Below, piece after piece: positions 22,417 to 34,290 of a stretch of 64,000 bases of DNA. Source of the stretch: Neoscytalidium dimidiatum (Eukaryota; Ascomycota; Dothideomycetes; Botryosphaeriales; Botryosphaeriaceae). Each line of letters begins with the position of its first letter. Position 1 is the stretch's first letter. The stretch covers positions 930,001 to 994,000 of the forward strand of contig CM074700.1 of the NCBI GenBank assembly GCA_037367355.1. Reading direction: 5' to 3'. The position numbers and the translations under genes were made by a program. The notes beneath the pieces were generated by a model. It had not been told where the DNA came from. It was given only the letters and a program-made list of their open reading frames with translations, and did no database searches.

Positions 22417-25339
22417 CTTGATGGTTTCTGGACCGAGAATGGGTGAGACTGAGAGTTTGACGAGTATTGGTTACTTTATAGGCCTTTGTATCGACTCGTG
22501 TCACGTCTGCCGCCTGGATGTGGAAAGTAGCGGTGGGCGTTGCTGCCTGTAGCGAGTTACACGCTCTCCTGTGCTCGCCCACTCCAGGAAGGCAGCGTAA
22601 GCAGGATCCACGCCATCTGCAAGACAAACGAAGCCGTGCACGGTTGGGGGCTGAGATTCGCGATAGACAGAACGGCGGCCCCTCCTCGGTGACCTTAGCG
22701 CTAGGCTGACATGCAGTGGCTGTGCTCTGACCTGGCCTATAGAACCGGCTTCTCTCTGCCCTTACTCCGGGTCAGAGCTAGTCAATTAGGCTGCAAGGCT
22801 TCTTTAGCATCTTAGCATCAAGTCACCGGTCATTTCTGCTTCGACCAATCGACATCCTCGCGAGGGTTTCCGCCGATTCCAGGTCCATGATTTAAGCACG
22901 CAATCAGGCTGCGTGAATAGCATCCATAACAGGAACACGCCAGAGGACAATATCCTTGAGTCTTAGCGAAAAGTTCTCAAATATTGGGAAAGAGCGTGTT
23001 CAAGTGTAATACGTCATTCAATTTAGCTTACAACTGACACGTAAAGCTAGTTCTCACGTGTAAATCCTCTTTCCAAGCCTCATGTCTGCAATCAGCAAAA
23101 CCGTCTTTCATCTGACAGATTAACCAGCTTCAAGACGTTCTAGCATCTACTTCAGGAAGCTTTTCTGTCATGTATTGATAACTTGATTCAACAGCAAAGA
23201 CACAAAATTAAGGCTTTGCCCTATCATTATCATTTTTTGTTTTTTCAACTTGAGAAAAGACTTTTGTTTTCTCCGATTAAGATAAACACGTGGTGATACC
23301 GTCTTATCTTACACAACACTGGCCATTGTTGGCTCCTGATCAGCGGGCTGTCGCAACCAAATCAACGAGCACGCGTATCCATTTAGAAAGAGAGGTTTTT
23401 TTTTTCTTACTCAAAAAGGCCAATTTTACCACCAAGTGTATCGTTCTCCGAAAGACGCCGTAATCAGCAAACCGCTTAACAACTTTCCACGGAACAACGA
23501 AGCCTCAGCCTCCCATCGATTGGAGCTCGAGATAGCCCGACGCCCTGAACTCCTATCATCCGATTTAAAGGTCAATAGAGCCCATATAGGTGCAAGTCTG
23601 TCTCTTCAGGATTGATAGACAAGCGAGAGATACTTTTTATAGCGGCTTCTGCCTTGGATTGCGGAGCCTTAATCTTGAAAAATACCTTCCAGAACTCGGT
23701 ATCCCCATACCGCGAATGAAATTCCAAATTGTTTTACGATGTGCTCCCCTTGGCGTTATTTCAAACTAACTCAACTTCATTTGTACTCACAGCTATACGA
23801 TTTCTGTCGTAGCTATGCATTGAATGAAAGGTCCGTTATGTAACAGCAAATAAAACTTGCAGCAGGCAGCCGGCTGCGAAAAGAAAAGGCCCGATGCAGT
23901 CACAGATATATACCAACCCTGGGAAGACCAGGGATGCTCGCGCCACGAAACGCGGCTCTGCGTTGTGGCACTACGTTCGAACTTAACGGGAAATATTCCG
24001 CAAGTCAAACTTTATGGAGCCGGCCAATCTCGCTTCCCAGCCTCGCATTTGGAGATGCGATCGTGGCGGGAGGGCGTTCGGCGAGTCAAAACTCTGATCG
24101 CCCAACACTACGTTCGAACTTGACGGAGACAACTCCGCCTATACGCATTACACGTCGGAAAGCGGACCCACACGCACAACAACAGGATCCTTGTCGGATG
24201 ATCCCTCGTATTTGCAGGTACGCGGCAGTCCGATGACACCAGCTCAGTCGGACTGGGGTCGTCCTCTTGCGAAACGGTGTTCGTGGTGCCTCATGGTTGC
24301 CCATGCCCATCTCGATCTGCACCTTGCATCGCCCCTGCATGGAAGTGGTACAAAGGAGGCAGAAAAAGGACGGAACGCCCTTTTGACTACCGAAACAGGT
24401 GGACCCAGCTAGCCGGGCCACGGCCGTGATTGAAACGTGCTCCACACCCTTGGGATCTGGAGTATAGAGTACAATGGTCATTTTCATTTTTTTTTTCGAA
24501 CCCAGTACGTCGCGGAATAGCTTGAAATAGGAGATCGCATGGGTACATGATCTGATATTTGTTGTGAAGACAAAGCTGGGCTGCGAACCGTGCCAACTGC
24601 GCCAAGTCTGACGAGCCACAAAGCTGCAGTGCGTCCGCTCACAGAGGAACTGTAAAAGAGCTCACATGCAATTCGTCATTAATCCGTTTAGATGAAGACT
24701 CTAGTCCAAACTTGAAGTCCCCATAACGTGGTTTATGCTTTTGAGGATTGCGTGCATCTCAGCAGATGATGAATGCATCCTAAGGATACCCGAGATTTTG
24801 GAGAAAGGGTGATGCTCATCTGATATATATACCGCGATGACGACGTGGTATCCTGACCAATATCCGATCATCAATCACGCGCGCTCGACCACTTTCCACA
24901 GAAGCTACGCTGTTCAACATGCCGAACTACAATATTCTCTTCAAGAAGGGCGACTGCATCGTTATGTAGGCACTATTGTGCGCTCTTTGAGAGAAGTCAA
25001 AAGACAAAGCTATGCCGTAGATTGAGATCCGCTACATACTACACACCTCTCCGGCAATACAATCCATACTCCTCCACTTGTTGGACATGACTAATGCAAA
25101 GACGCAAAGCATTTAGTGCAAGTGAGAGTGACGTGTATATTCTTATCTATCCGAATGATTTTCCAACCCGAGCGTATCCCATTTCATCCCAGTAAAAGAG
25201 CGTGGTCTCATAATCACATGTTCATCGGACTCCAAGCAAAATCCCCAGACTCCAAACACATCGCGAGGTACACATCGCGGAATATCAACCGGTACAATAA
25301 TCAAAAAGCAGTCGAGCGGCGCGCCCGTGAGCATCCCGC
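22417..25339. other. Long intergenic region with a short direct repeat
   Basis: About 2.9 kb upstream of the AAA ATPase gene and downstream of the MFS gene. It is mostly A+T-rich with short poly-T/poly-A tracts (for example 23398-23405). The 20-mer at 23970-23989 recurs with one mismatch at 24107-24126. No gene, tRNA or transposon was recognised. Confidence 0.45.
23970..24126. repeat. 20-bp direct repeat, 137 bp apart
   Basis: ACTACGTTCGAACTTAACGG at 23970-23989 and the same sequence with one A-to-G change at 24107-24126. Both copies contain the palindrome GTTCGAAC. Neighbouring bases also share weak similarity (AGTCAAA). Function unknown; it may be part of an old duplication. Confidence 0.6.
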
Positions 25340-27116
25340 TCAGTTCGACGCCCTCGCCCTCATCTCATACGGCAAGCCCATCCACAGGGCGCCCGCAACG
25401 ACCCAGCACGCGCTCGCGACCCACATGGGGGCGCCTCCCGCCGCGCCGTCCGTCAGCGCGGCCACCAGCGCGGCCACCAGGCCGCAGATGCGCGCGAAGA
25501 AGCCGATGATGCCCATGCCGGTGCCGCGGATGGGGGCGGCGAACGTCTCGGGCGCGTACGTGTACATGAGGCTGACGACGGTGTTCTGGAAGAGCGAGAC
25601 GACGCAGCTCCAGGCGATGACGGCGCCCTTGGAGCTGGCGGTCGCGAAGAGGAAGAGGAAGACGCCGGCGAGCGCGCTGGTGAGGGCGCCGGTCTTCTTG
25701 CGGCCGAGGGCCTCGGTCTCGATCAGGAAGGCGGCGACGATGGGGCCGGGGATCGAGGCGAGGGCGGTGTAGATGTGGGTTTGGAAGGTCAGGCTGGTGG
25801 ACCAGGTGGCGGGGATGCCGTGCTGGGCGGCGAGGTAGCGCGGGGCGAAGGCGGCGTGGAGGGGGAGGGAGAGGCCGATCAGCGACCAGATGACGATGAG
25901 GATGTTGGTGCTCGTGGTCAGGTTGCGCGTGCAGAAGACGCCCTTGATCCAGGAGGGGCGGAAGGGCTGCAGGCAGAGGCGCAGCTTGGAGCTGTTGGCC
26001 GGGGTAGCGCGGAGGGTGGGCGGCCCGTGGATCTTCTCGATGTGGGCGAAGGCGTCGAGGGTCAGCCAGGTGTCCTTGCGGTTGAAGGTCGCAATCGCAT
26101 TGACGGTCGTTACGACGTCAGCATCGCGGCCTTGGCCGAGGAGGAACTTGGGTGTCTCGTGCAGCTTGAAGAAATAGCGTAGGATGTTGAAGAAGACAGT
26201 GATAGCGCCAAGAGTCCACCAGGAGTAACGCCAGCCCATGTTGCTGGCGTAGGTGCAGGTCGCAGTGGTAGCGTCGGCGGCGCAGGAGTACTTTGCCATC
26301 AGAGGCCTGAATAATGTTAATACGTAGTTGAGAGAGATTGCACTGGGGCCAGGCTTACCAAGCAACGGCAGCGGCGATGAGCTTGCCGAAGCCAGAGTAC
26401 ATTCCCTGCATAGTCAGAAGATACTGATGGGATGCGGGAATGATCTCCAAGAAGATGGAGCTGTCGACGGCCTGGTTTCCACCAACAGCAATGCTCATGA
26501 AGGTGGCAACGACACAGAGACCGGTGAAGGTGGGCATGCCAGCACCGACGAGGCCGGCAATGCACATCAAGACGGTGGAAAAGTTGAATACGGTCTTCCG
26601 GCCGATGAAGTCGGAGATCATCGGGAGGGCGGCAGCACCAACGGTGAGACCGACGTACTGGCAGACGGTGAAGAAAGCAGCATTACTCGTGTTGAACTTG
26701 GCTTCGTTCTGGACGGCGGGCTGGATGAAGGCGAAAGAGAACATCCAAAACTGTGCAGCCAGGTCAGCCGAGGATCTAACCTAAAACGGAAGGAGGGCGC
26801 GTACGCTGTCAAGGAACCAACCGAGACCGGTCACGATGGTGAGCAGCCATTGGTAGCGGCCCATTCCCATGTCCAGAAGAGCCTCATTCAGCAGTTTCAC
26901 CTTGGCATCGTATACGTCGTCTCCACCCGGTTGCATGTATGTGGTGTCGACAATAGCACCGAAGCTGTTCCGGTATCGGTCGGCATCTCTCTCGTTGGCG
27001 TGGCTCTCAACAATGACCGGAGGCGGGACGGTGGAGCCGGAGCTGGAAGTGAAGGAGCTGTTCACGCTTCTGGCATCGTAGCCAGGCAGCTCTTTTTCGT
27101 CGTAGGTCGAATCCAT
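25340..27116 (-). CDS. MFS transporter, 12-TM, sugar/metabolite:H+ symporter type
   Basis: Three exons (27116-26805, 26750-26359, 26306-25340) give 556 aa. A polar N-terminus of about 80 residues precedes GMGRYQWLLTIVTGLGWFLD, the opening TM1 signature of sugar-porter-like and SV2/phosphate-type MFS proteins. Loop motifs DFIGRK (between TM2 and TM3) and ALGRKK (between TM8 and TM9) are present. A polar central loop with HETPKFLL divides the two six-helix bundles. The protein should be in the plasma membrane or vacuolar membrane. Introns are 54 and 52 bp with good consensus. The substrate cannot be deduced; organic anions, phosphate or sugar derivatives are all possible for this branch. G+C content is high in the last exon. 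Confidence 0.88.
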
Positions 27117-28997
27117 CTGATTGGTCCTCCGAGGCGTTCACGGGCCACCTGCAGGTGTTTGCTCGAAGCGGAAGGCTGGGACGGAGCGTATGGGCTTGTC
27201 GAGGTGTAGTTCAGCAGCAGCACTCGGGGGAACTGGCTAGACTTCAAAAAATGGGTGAACGCAGCAGGCTGCATTTTTAAGCTGACCGGATTCCCCACCC
27301 GTCAGTCGAGCATGCGGAAAGTCTGGTGAAGATTGGGTGGGGATGGGTTCGCCCGAGCGCGGCGCGACGCAATGGCCGAGATCTCCGCACATTGACCATC
27401 TCCACGCGAACACTCAGCAGCCAACAGTTGTTTGATACCGCCTTTTTGTCCCCGCAGAAACTAGCCGGAAGTATCCACCTAGCCTAGCGCCTATTGACAC
27501 AGGTGCCCACCGCGTCAACAGCATGAGTTGTCACGCCGCCCAGGCCAGACTGCCGATGCCCACTGCGTGCTCTTGCGCGCCTGCTGCGTCTGCGTAGTAA
27601 GGCAGAGTCGAAGGGCGGATGACCTCTGGAATCGCCCTCGGGCTCGGCCTTGCCGTTCGCAGAAATGTCCATGCCGAGTCATGGGCAGGGGCCGCGGGAG
27701 CAGCCGTCCTGCAAGCCATCCGCACCACCAGCACGCTATCACTTCAGCACCACCACCACAGCTGAACTTGGCTTCCACATTCGCACGGATAGTCATTGCC
27801 TTTCCTCAGTTTTAGCTCTTCAGGTCGATTCAACCTTGGTTGGTTGCCGCGCGCTATTGCTGATCTGCCTCAGGCACGGTGGCTCTTTCGGCCTCTGCGG
27901 AGGAGCACGTTCACCGCTACTCAGTGCGGCGGCTGTGTACGAGAGGGAAAATGCGCAACGCGAACTTCGCCACCATGTTGGTCTGACGACGTGCGACGCG
28001 TATTTTTAGAGTGCAGCTGAGCCATGTTGTTGCTCCAACAGACCATCTGCTGTCCCCTTCAGAATGCGCTGATAAGGAGACCAAGTCAGCCAGCCACTTC
28101 GAGGCCTTCAGTCTGAGTCCTTGGAGAGGTCTGTGCCTGGGCGATGCGGCTCTGGCGGATGATTAATCCAGCGTCCGAGCCGTTCCTGCCGCAGCCGTCC
28201 AGAAGAGATGCTGTGTTCGTGGTAGATTCACCCCCGCCGAAGGTTCGGATGCTTCCGTCTCCGAGTACGTAGTAACAGTTCAATGTCCCGGGTTCATCGG
28301 AAAAGACCCAATGCGAATTAATGATCCGAACGACGGAAAGAGTCACGTCGATAAGCAGCTGACATGGTCCGACGCGTATCATGACGTAATGGGTGATCTT
28401 GCGCCGTGGACTGCGACGGAACGCTCGCCATCCACGAGAATTCTTCGTCCACGCTGGTCACTTCTGCATTCATTAGCAACATGCTTATCTGTCACTGCGC
28501 AGAGGAGGCGGGCTGTTGAGGCCTAGATTATGATTGATGTCAGCTCTATCTGCACCGTCCATGTTTCTTCATCTTCCTGGGGCCCAGAAGAGGAAGAGGT
28601 ACGACAAGTACTACGCCAATTTTCGACGCAAGTAGGCGATGCGAAAGACTGAGCCAGATGGCGAAAAGAGGGGACGCAAGGCAAACGCCGGGCAATCACA
28701 CTTACGCTGTCGCGCAGACGAAGAGAGAATTTTGAGAGCGCACGGAGCCGACGAGCTGAGACTGCTTCGGCGACGGTGGAGCGAGATGGAGTCGAGATGG
28801 AGCGGTTGGATTGCCTGATCTGGTTGGCCCGCAACCAGGCAGCCGAGCCTTGCGAGACTGCATTTCCGTCGCAGGATTTAGTTTGGGGGCCAGAGAGAAA
28901 GTAGTTGCCGCGCGCCAGGCTGACGCCACGCCGCTCCAAGCCAACGTTTCCCACAACCACACCTTGCTCCACCACCACACACCCTCACGCCGCCAAT
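27117..28997. other. Divergent intergenic region between MFS and acyltransferase genes
   Basis: About 1.9 kb containing the promoters of the minus-strand MFS gene and the plus-strand acyltransferase gene. Open frames within it are short, and no product was recognised. A C-rich, CCACC-containing leader precedes the acyltransferase start. Confidence 0.5.
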
Positions 28998-30893
28998 ATG
29001 GCCCCCAAACACAAGCGGCTGCTGGTGCCGTGGATCTACGACTTGGGTCTTTGGATATTCACACTATGCCTGGACATCTTCTTTCGTGAGGTCTACCCGC
29101 GCAACGCCTGGCGCGTCCCCAAGCGCGGCCCTGTCGTCATCATTGCTGCCCCACACGCAAACCAATTCGTCGACTCAGTGCTGTTGATGCACATCCTCAA
29201 GCAGCATGCCAACCGCCGCATCTCTTTTCTCATCGCCGAGAAGTCGATGAAGGAGCCGTATATCGGCGCCATGGCGGGTCGCATGGGTGCCCTGCCCGTC
29301 GTGCGCGCCATGGACAACATCAAACCCGGCGAGGGGGAGATCTTCTTGCCCGATCCGGAAAATGACCCGACCCTGGTGCGCGGCAAGGGAACCGACTTCA
29401 AGTCGTCCCTCTTCATGGTCGGCGGCGCCCTCATCCTGCCCAAAGTCGACAATGAGAGCCCCGACCAGCAGCCCATCGCCGAAATCCTCGGCCCTGGCGA
29501 GCTGCGCCTGCGGCGCCCCTTCAAGACCTTCGAGCCGGACCACCCGCTCCACAAAGCTCTACGCGAGGGCACCTCTTTCAAGGTCTCCCCGCATATCGAC
29601 CAGCATCGGATGTTCGACGCCGTCTACACCGAGCTCTGCGCCGGCGGATGCATCGGCATCTTCCCGGAAGGCGGCTCGCACGACCGGCCGTCGCTCCTCC
29701 CGCTCAAAGCCGGCGCCGCCATCATCGCCCTGGGTACGCTGGCGCGGGAGCCCGACTGTGGCCTGACCATCATCCCGACCGGCATGAACTACTTCCACCC
29801 CAACAAGTTCCGCAGCCGTGCCGTCATCGAGTTCGGCAACCCCATCCACGTGCATCCGGACCAGGTAGCCGCCTTCCGCGCGGGCGGCGACAGCAAACGC
29901 GCCGCCGTGTCCTCGCTGCTCGACACCATCACGGCCGCGCTGGCCGCCGTGACCCAGCAAGCCCCAGACCACCAGACGCTGATGCTGATCCAGGCGACGC
30001 GCCGGCTGTACAAGCCGCTGCGCACGAAGCTGCCGCTGCCGACCATCATCGAGCTCAACCGCCGCCTGCTCGAGGGCTACACGCGCTTCCAGCACGAGCC
30101 CCAGGTCGTCGCGCTGTCGCGCTCCGTCACCGCCTACAACCGCCAGCTGCGCGCCCTCGGCATCAAGGACCACCAGGTCGAGTGGGGCAACGTGCGCCAG
30201 CGCCCGTGGCTGTTCGTCCTGGCCACCCTCGTCTACCGGATCGCGTTCCTGGCCACCCTGGTCGCCGGCACGCTGCCGAGCCTGCTGCTGTTCTGGCCCG
30301 TCTTCGTCACGGCCAAGCTCATCTCGCTCAAGAAGCAGCGCAAGGCCCTGGCGAACTCGAGCGTCAAGCTGCAGGCCAGGGACGTCGTGGGCACGTGGAA
30401 GATGCTGGTCGCGCTCGGCCTGGCGCCCGCCCTGTACGTCTGGTACACCACCGTCGTCTCCGCCTGGCTCGTCTACTGCCGCGCGGGCGGCGCGTACTGC
30501 GCGAACAGCGCCCCCCGGTGGCTGCGGGCCGGCACCTGGGTCCCCGAGTGGGTCCCGCTGCGCGTGTTCGTGCCCGCCTTCTTCGGCCTGATGGTGGGCG
30601 TCACGTTCGCCGGGCTGAGGATCGGCGAGGTCGGCATCGACGTGCTGAAGAGCCTGCCGCCGCTGCTGGTCGCCCTCAACCCGATGAGTTTGGGCTCGTT
30701 GGTGCTGTTGCGCGAGAGGAGGAAGGCCTTGGCGCGGCAGGTCAGGGATGTCGTGGAGACGTTTGGGCCGGAGGTCTTCCCGGATTTTGAGCAGCAGAAA
30801 TTGATTGCGAGGACGGAGACGGACGAGGAGGAGGAGGATGAGCTGGATCAGTATGACGGAGCGGTGGAGTCGGAGATGAAGAAGACTGTTTGA
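28998..30893 (+). CDS. SCT1/GPT2: Glycerol-3-phosphate / DHAP sn-1 acyltransferase (SCT1/GPT2 family)
   Basis: Intronless gene of 631 aa. It catalyses the first acylation of glycerol-3-phosphate (or dihydroxyacetone phosphate) to lysophosphatidate, the entry to phospholipid and triacylglycerol synthesis, at the ER membrane. Acyltransferase block I is APHANQFVD (His53), and block III is FPEGGSHDRP at 222-231. A hydrophobic segment occupies about 8-29, and three or four more lie in the C-terminal half, matching the yeast Sct1/Gpt2 topology. The yeast enzymes are somewhat longer (about 740-760 aa), mainly in the tail. The ATG at 28998 is chosen because homologous sequence starts there; the open frame extends 31 codons further upstream with arginine/proline-rich, non-conserved sequence. 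The C-terminus is acidic (EEEEDE). Which yeast paralogue it corresponds to cannot be decided. Confidence 0.93.
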   Translation: MAPKHKRLLVPWIYDLGLWIFTLCLDIFFREVYPRNAWRVPKRGPVVIIAAPHANQFVDSVLLMHILKQHANRRISFLIAEKSMKEPYIGAMAGRMGALPVVRAMDNIKPGEGEIFLPDPENDPTLVRGKGTDFKSSLFMVGGALILPKVDNESPDQQPIAEILGPGELRLRRPFKTFEPDHPLHKALREGTSFKVSPHIDQHRMFDAVYTELCAGGCIGIFPEGGSHDRPSLLPLKAGAAIIALGTLAREPDCGLTIIPTGMNYFHPNKFRSRAVIEFGNPIHVHPDQVAAFRAGGDSKRAAVSSLLDTITAALAAVTQQAPDHQTLMLIQATRRLYKPLRTKLPLPTIIELNRRLLEGYTRFQHEPQVVALSRSVTAYNRQLRALGIKDHQVEWGNVRQRPWLFVLATLVYRIAFLATLVAGTLPSLLLFWPVFVTAKLISLKKQRKALANSSVKLQARDVVGTWKMLVALGLAPALYVWYTTVVSAWLVYCRAGGAYCANSAPRWLRAGTWVPEWVPLRVFVPAFFGLMVGVTFAGLRIGEVGIDVLKSLPPLLVALNPMSLGSLVLLRERRKALARQVRDVVETFGPEVFPDFEQQKLIARTETDEEEEDELDQYDGAVESEMKKTV

Positions 30894-31714
30894 GAGGTCC
30901 GCTTGGTTCGGGAGTCGCGGATTCATTTCGCTCGAGAGGGCGGGATTTCTTTGGATATCGCGTGGAAAGTGAAGCCACATACGGCCGACGTCCAAACAGA
31001 GTATGCGACTGTCTGTATATCAGAGTCGTGTTTGCAATACTTCTTTTCTTTCCCCTTGATCTTGACTGCTAGGGGAAATGATAGCCTCGATCTATGTATG
31101 AGTATCTTTCTCAACGGAAAGGGACATATTACATGCGGAAGACGAGAGACGTCGCCGTACCCCTCTGCCATTATTTCGTATTCTTGAAGAGTAAATGAAT
31201 GCCCCTGTACAGTCCACCGTACATGCGTGACAGTTCTGAGCGAACGGCTCTTGCCCTATTCGGGCGGCTACTTTCACATTCGAAATCCTGTTGTGGTCAT
31301 GTTTGCGCCGTCGGTGAGCAGCACGGGATGCATAGCCATCGATATCTGTTGCATTCGTGGAGCTGACCGACTGTGGGCGAAACTGTCTGTCAAATCAAGT
31401 ATGATGCAGGCATGAATGGAAACCCCTCAGTATATAAATCTTCTGTATTGACCTCCCTCCTCCGTCTTCTACCTCAACCATCCTTCTTCCAATTTAGGCT
31501 TTGAATTCACGCTATTCTCATCTACTGCTCTAACCTCACCATAACAAATTGCGTGTTTCCGCTTCAGTTCTCTTTCATCGCAACAGATACGCAGACTAAC
31601 TCCGCGGATGCATTCAAGTACAGGATGAGCCTAAATAATGTGACATGATGGTTCAAAGTCCAAGATGAGCAGTATCAAAAATGTGTGAACGTGTAAAGTA
31701 ACTTCACTATTGCG
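30894..31714. other. Intergenic, with a promoter for the following broken gene
   Basis: The 3' flank of the acyltransferase gene followed by a plausible promoter. TATATAAA lies at 31431-31438 and is followed by a pyrimidine-rich, CT-dense tract at about 31448-31500, typical of fungal transcription start regions. No gene is seen. Confidence 0.5.
31431..31438 (+). promoter_or_regulatory. TATA box upstream of the broken 2EXR-like gene
   Basis: TATATAAA followed by a CT-rich tract, about 280 bp before the ATG at 31715. The spacing allows a moderately long 5' leader. It suggests that the decayed gene downstream was once expressed. Confidence 0.5.
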
Positions 31715-32404
31715 ATGAAGTCCTGTCCACAAGCAGCTCATCAGGGCGCTAGCTCCGGAAGTAAATTCTCGGGAGATTTCACCGGTAAGTAGTACCCTCC
31801 GTCATTTCGTGCTGATCATAGAGCTAACCAGACCCTATTAGACTGCTCTGTTGAGCTTCATGGCATTGAAACCACCAATCCCGTCTCCTCGGCTGTCAAC
31901 TTGTCCACTGAGGCAGTGGCTACACACAGAAATGTGGACAGGCCTCCCACTTTCTGCAAGCTGGACAGAGAGATGCGGGACATCATCTGCAACCACGTCA
32001 TCAGACCTAGGATCGTCTTGTTCAAATTCTCAAGGATGAAAGTTGCTGCTCACAATCAAGAAGAATGCACCCATGTCAACCGCCAGATGCGTTCAGAGAC
32101 ATTGCCGATCGTCATATATTGCTTTGATGTTTGAGCCGTTGCTCATATGAGGAAACCCCTTCCTGATATGAAGGGATGGATCTTGAGTATCGGTCCTCTT
32201 GCAAAATACCTCAACCACTTCCACCTCATTTTCTGGAACCGTCCTCGTTACAGAGTGACGATCGATCTGACCAAACCTGATGGAAGCACAGGATGTTATT
32301 TTCAGGTGCATCCCCATGATCAAACTCATTCGGCGAGTATGTAAGCGCATAGTTCTATTGTATCCAATGTAGGCTTCTCAGATGCAAAGCTGACACATCT
32401 ATAG
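31715..32404 (+). pseudogene. 2EXR-like gene broken by one in-frame TGA
   Basis: Splice structure is intact: exon 31715-31784, intron 31785-31841 (GTAAGT...ATTAG), then one frame from 31842 to beyond 32300, interrupted only by TGA at 32132-32134. A GTATGT donor at 32337 and acceptor at 32372 would add a short last exon ending at 32404. The frame contains FCKLDREMRDIICNHV and HVNRQMRSETLP, the two conserved blocks of fungal 2EXR/F-box-like proteins; the intact gene at 47497-48466 has LPRELRDKIYNF and LVNRQMRNES. The stop could come from CGA-to-TGA, a RIP-type change. The alternative is a functional 140-residue truncated protein. The role of the family is unknown. Confidence 0.6.
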
Positions 32405-34290
32405 ACATCACCAACGGCCCTCTAATTCTCTCATCGATGTGTCTCTATTCTAGATGCTCGACACTATAAGTAATATTACTAATTTCAAGCATTTTCAGTA
32501 CTAAAGAGAGGTGACATTAACAGATTACACTTGTTAAGGCTGATCTGGGAGCATTTAACAAGAAACATTCCTTCGCGTTCTTTTCCGCTAATGGCTACAA
32601 AACCACAGCCTTTCATTAATCCATAATGCAATTTTGATGATCCAAAGTCTGCACTTTTCAATACCTTTGGCTGCTGATCTTTTATGCATTCATCCAATGC
32701 TATTGACTTCTTGTTCAATTAGATGTCCAGCTTCCGCCAAGCATAGATGAAAGTGCTACTTTACACTGATAGCATGATGGAGTCCAAAAGAGGAGAACCA
32801 TACCACACGCCTATGTCGTGAATTTACTGTGCGTCTCACATTGACATCCCCGTACCTTCTCTAAATGCCCTTGTGAGAGTAGCAATGGAGCTGCTTAAGT
32901 TGCGCCTGTCAGTTGCATCGAAGATACCCTACTTTATTTCAATTTAGGTGAAGAATTGAGGCTGTGAGGCCAAAAAATGAGTGGGAAGCGGAAGCCAAAG
33001 CCCTTACTCTCTGAGTACATGTAGAATACATCAATAAGTTGACTGCAAGGCTGAGTTTTCAGGCATTCACACGTATGCTGGATGATCTAGTTGTTATGTG
33101 ATCCTTATCCGCTGATATAAGTATCTCCAAAAGGCTACACAGAACATTTCCATCTGACAGTGGCTTGTAGAATGTTTGGGAGTACACAAAGTGGAAAAGA
33201 ATACCAAAGGCTAAGAACGAGAACGGCGAGGTGCGTAGTAAGTTCACATCGGTAGATTATCCTTGTACAGAAAGCTGTATTCTACGATTATGTGCTCCAT
33301 GTACGAAAGAGCAATTCCCCGTGATATCGGAATCCTATATGAGTGGGTAAGGTTTTCTTCGAATGGGGTATGGTAGCCCGCCATGTGGCTGCCCAAAGTT
33401 CCCCAGCGCAGCTTCGCACAGACATTATGGCGACGCTGCACTGCCTACTCGCTTCGCCACCTTTCTTCAGCGACGCTACGCTACGCTGCTATTCGCGACA
33501 CTCTCAGCTACCGTGGGTTAGTTCCGCGACTCTATTTAGATTTGCAGCATCTCATTTACTCCTCAACTTTCTATGCAACCCAATGGACATTTTCATCCGA
33601 TGATGAAGAAAAGTCCAGCGAAGGGAATGCGAAGACGCTTCTACCTTATAAAAGGCCGTATAGCGACTATCCTACACTCTCATCGCGCTGCCAATAAACT
33701 CATCTACCACAATCAGTCCTTGGGCTTTCCCTTGAATCCTTGACTGTGTGAGAGCTGCCAAATAAAGAACACTCCCCAAACATTGTTCATGGACCTATGA
33801 AGAGAGAACGTCGCATACATACTACTGGAAAATATTGACAAAAAGAAACTGTATCGCCTGCCAAGTGATCAGCGTGGTCGTTCTTGAGAAGAATAGAAGT
33901 CTTTGACCGGAAGACCCCCATACTGCAGAACATCAGCGTCCAAATAGGTTCCATATTCCTAATTACTAAGAAAGACCATTTGGATTCCGACGGTTCACCT
34001 GATGTGGAGTCCAATGTCTCCCATGCTCGTATGCGCGGAGATATCATTGAGTTTGCTATGTACCTCCAGATCAACAATTCTCAAGAGGTCCCGGAGTCAA
34101 GATGCACAATATCCTGGAATTGGCTTCCGCGTCCAAGCATAGGTGTGCAGCCTTTGCTCTCCTACCAAAACATACCAAAACATATTGTTCAAATGAAGAG
34201 CTTGGATACGCCATTCATCGACACCCAAGTCGTAAAGAGCTGGATAGCAAGCCGCAAACATGATCACGACGGCCATGTAGCCGTATCACG
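32405..34290. other. A+T-rich decayed stretch, possible 5' part of the HET relic
   Basis: No intact gene. A TATAAAAG at 33647-33654 followed by CT-rich sequence could be the promoter of the HET relic. Plus-strand sequence from about 33880 reads partly like the N-terminal region of a HET protein (for example the peptide DTQVVKSWI near 34210), but the frame is broken repeatedly. Confidence 0.4.

Noticed and set aside
23970..24126. tRNA T-arm candidates around GTTCGAAC
   Set aside because: The flanks do not form the five-base T stem, and no matching anticodon or acceptor arm is visible; no tRNA could be supported anywhere in the window.
29559..30995. 478-codon minus-strand frame and a 380-codon plus-strand shifted frame over the acyltransferase gene
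   Set aside because: Both are shadows of the G+C-rich acyltransferase coding sequence, with no motifs of their own.
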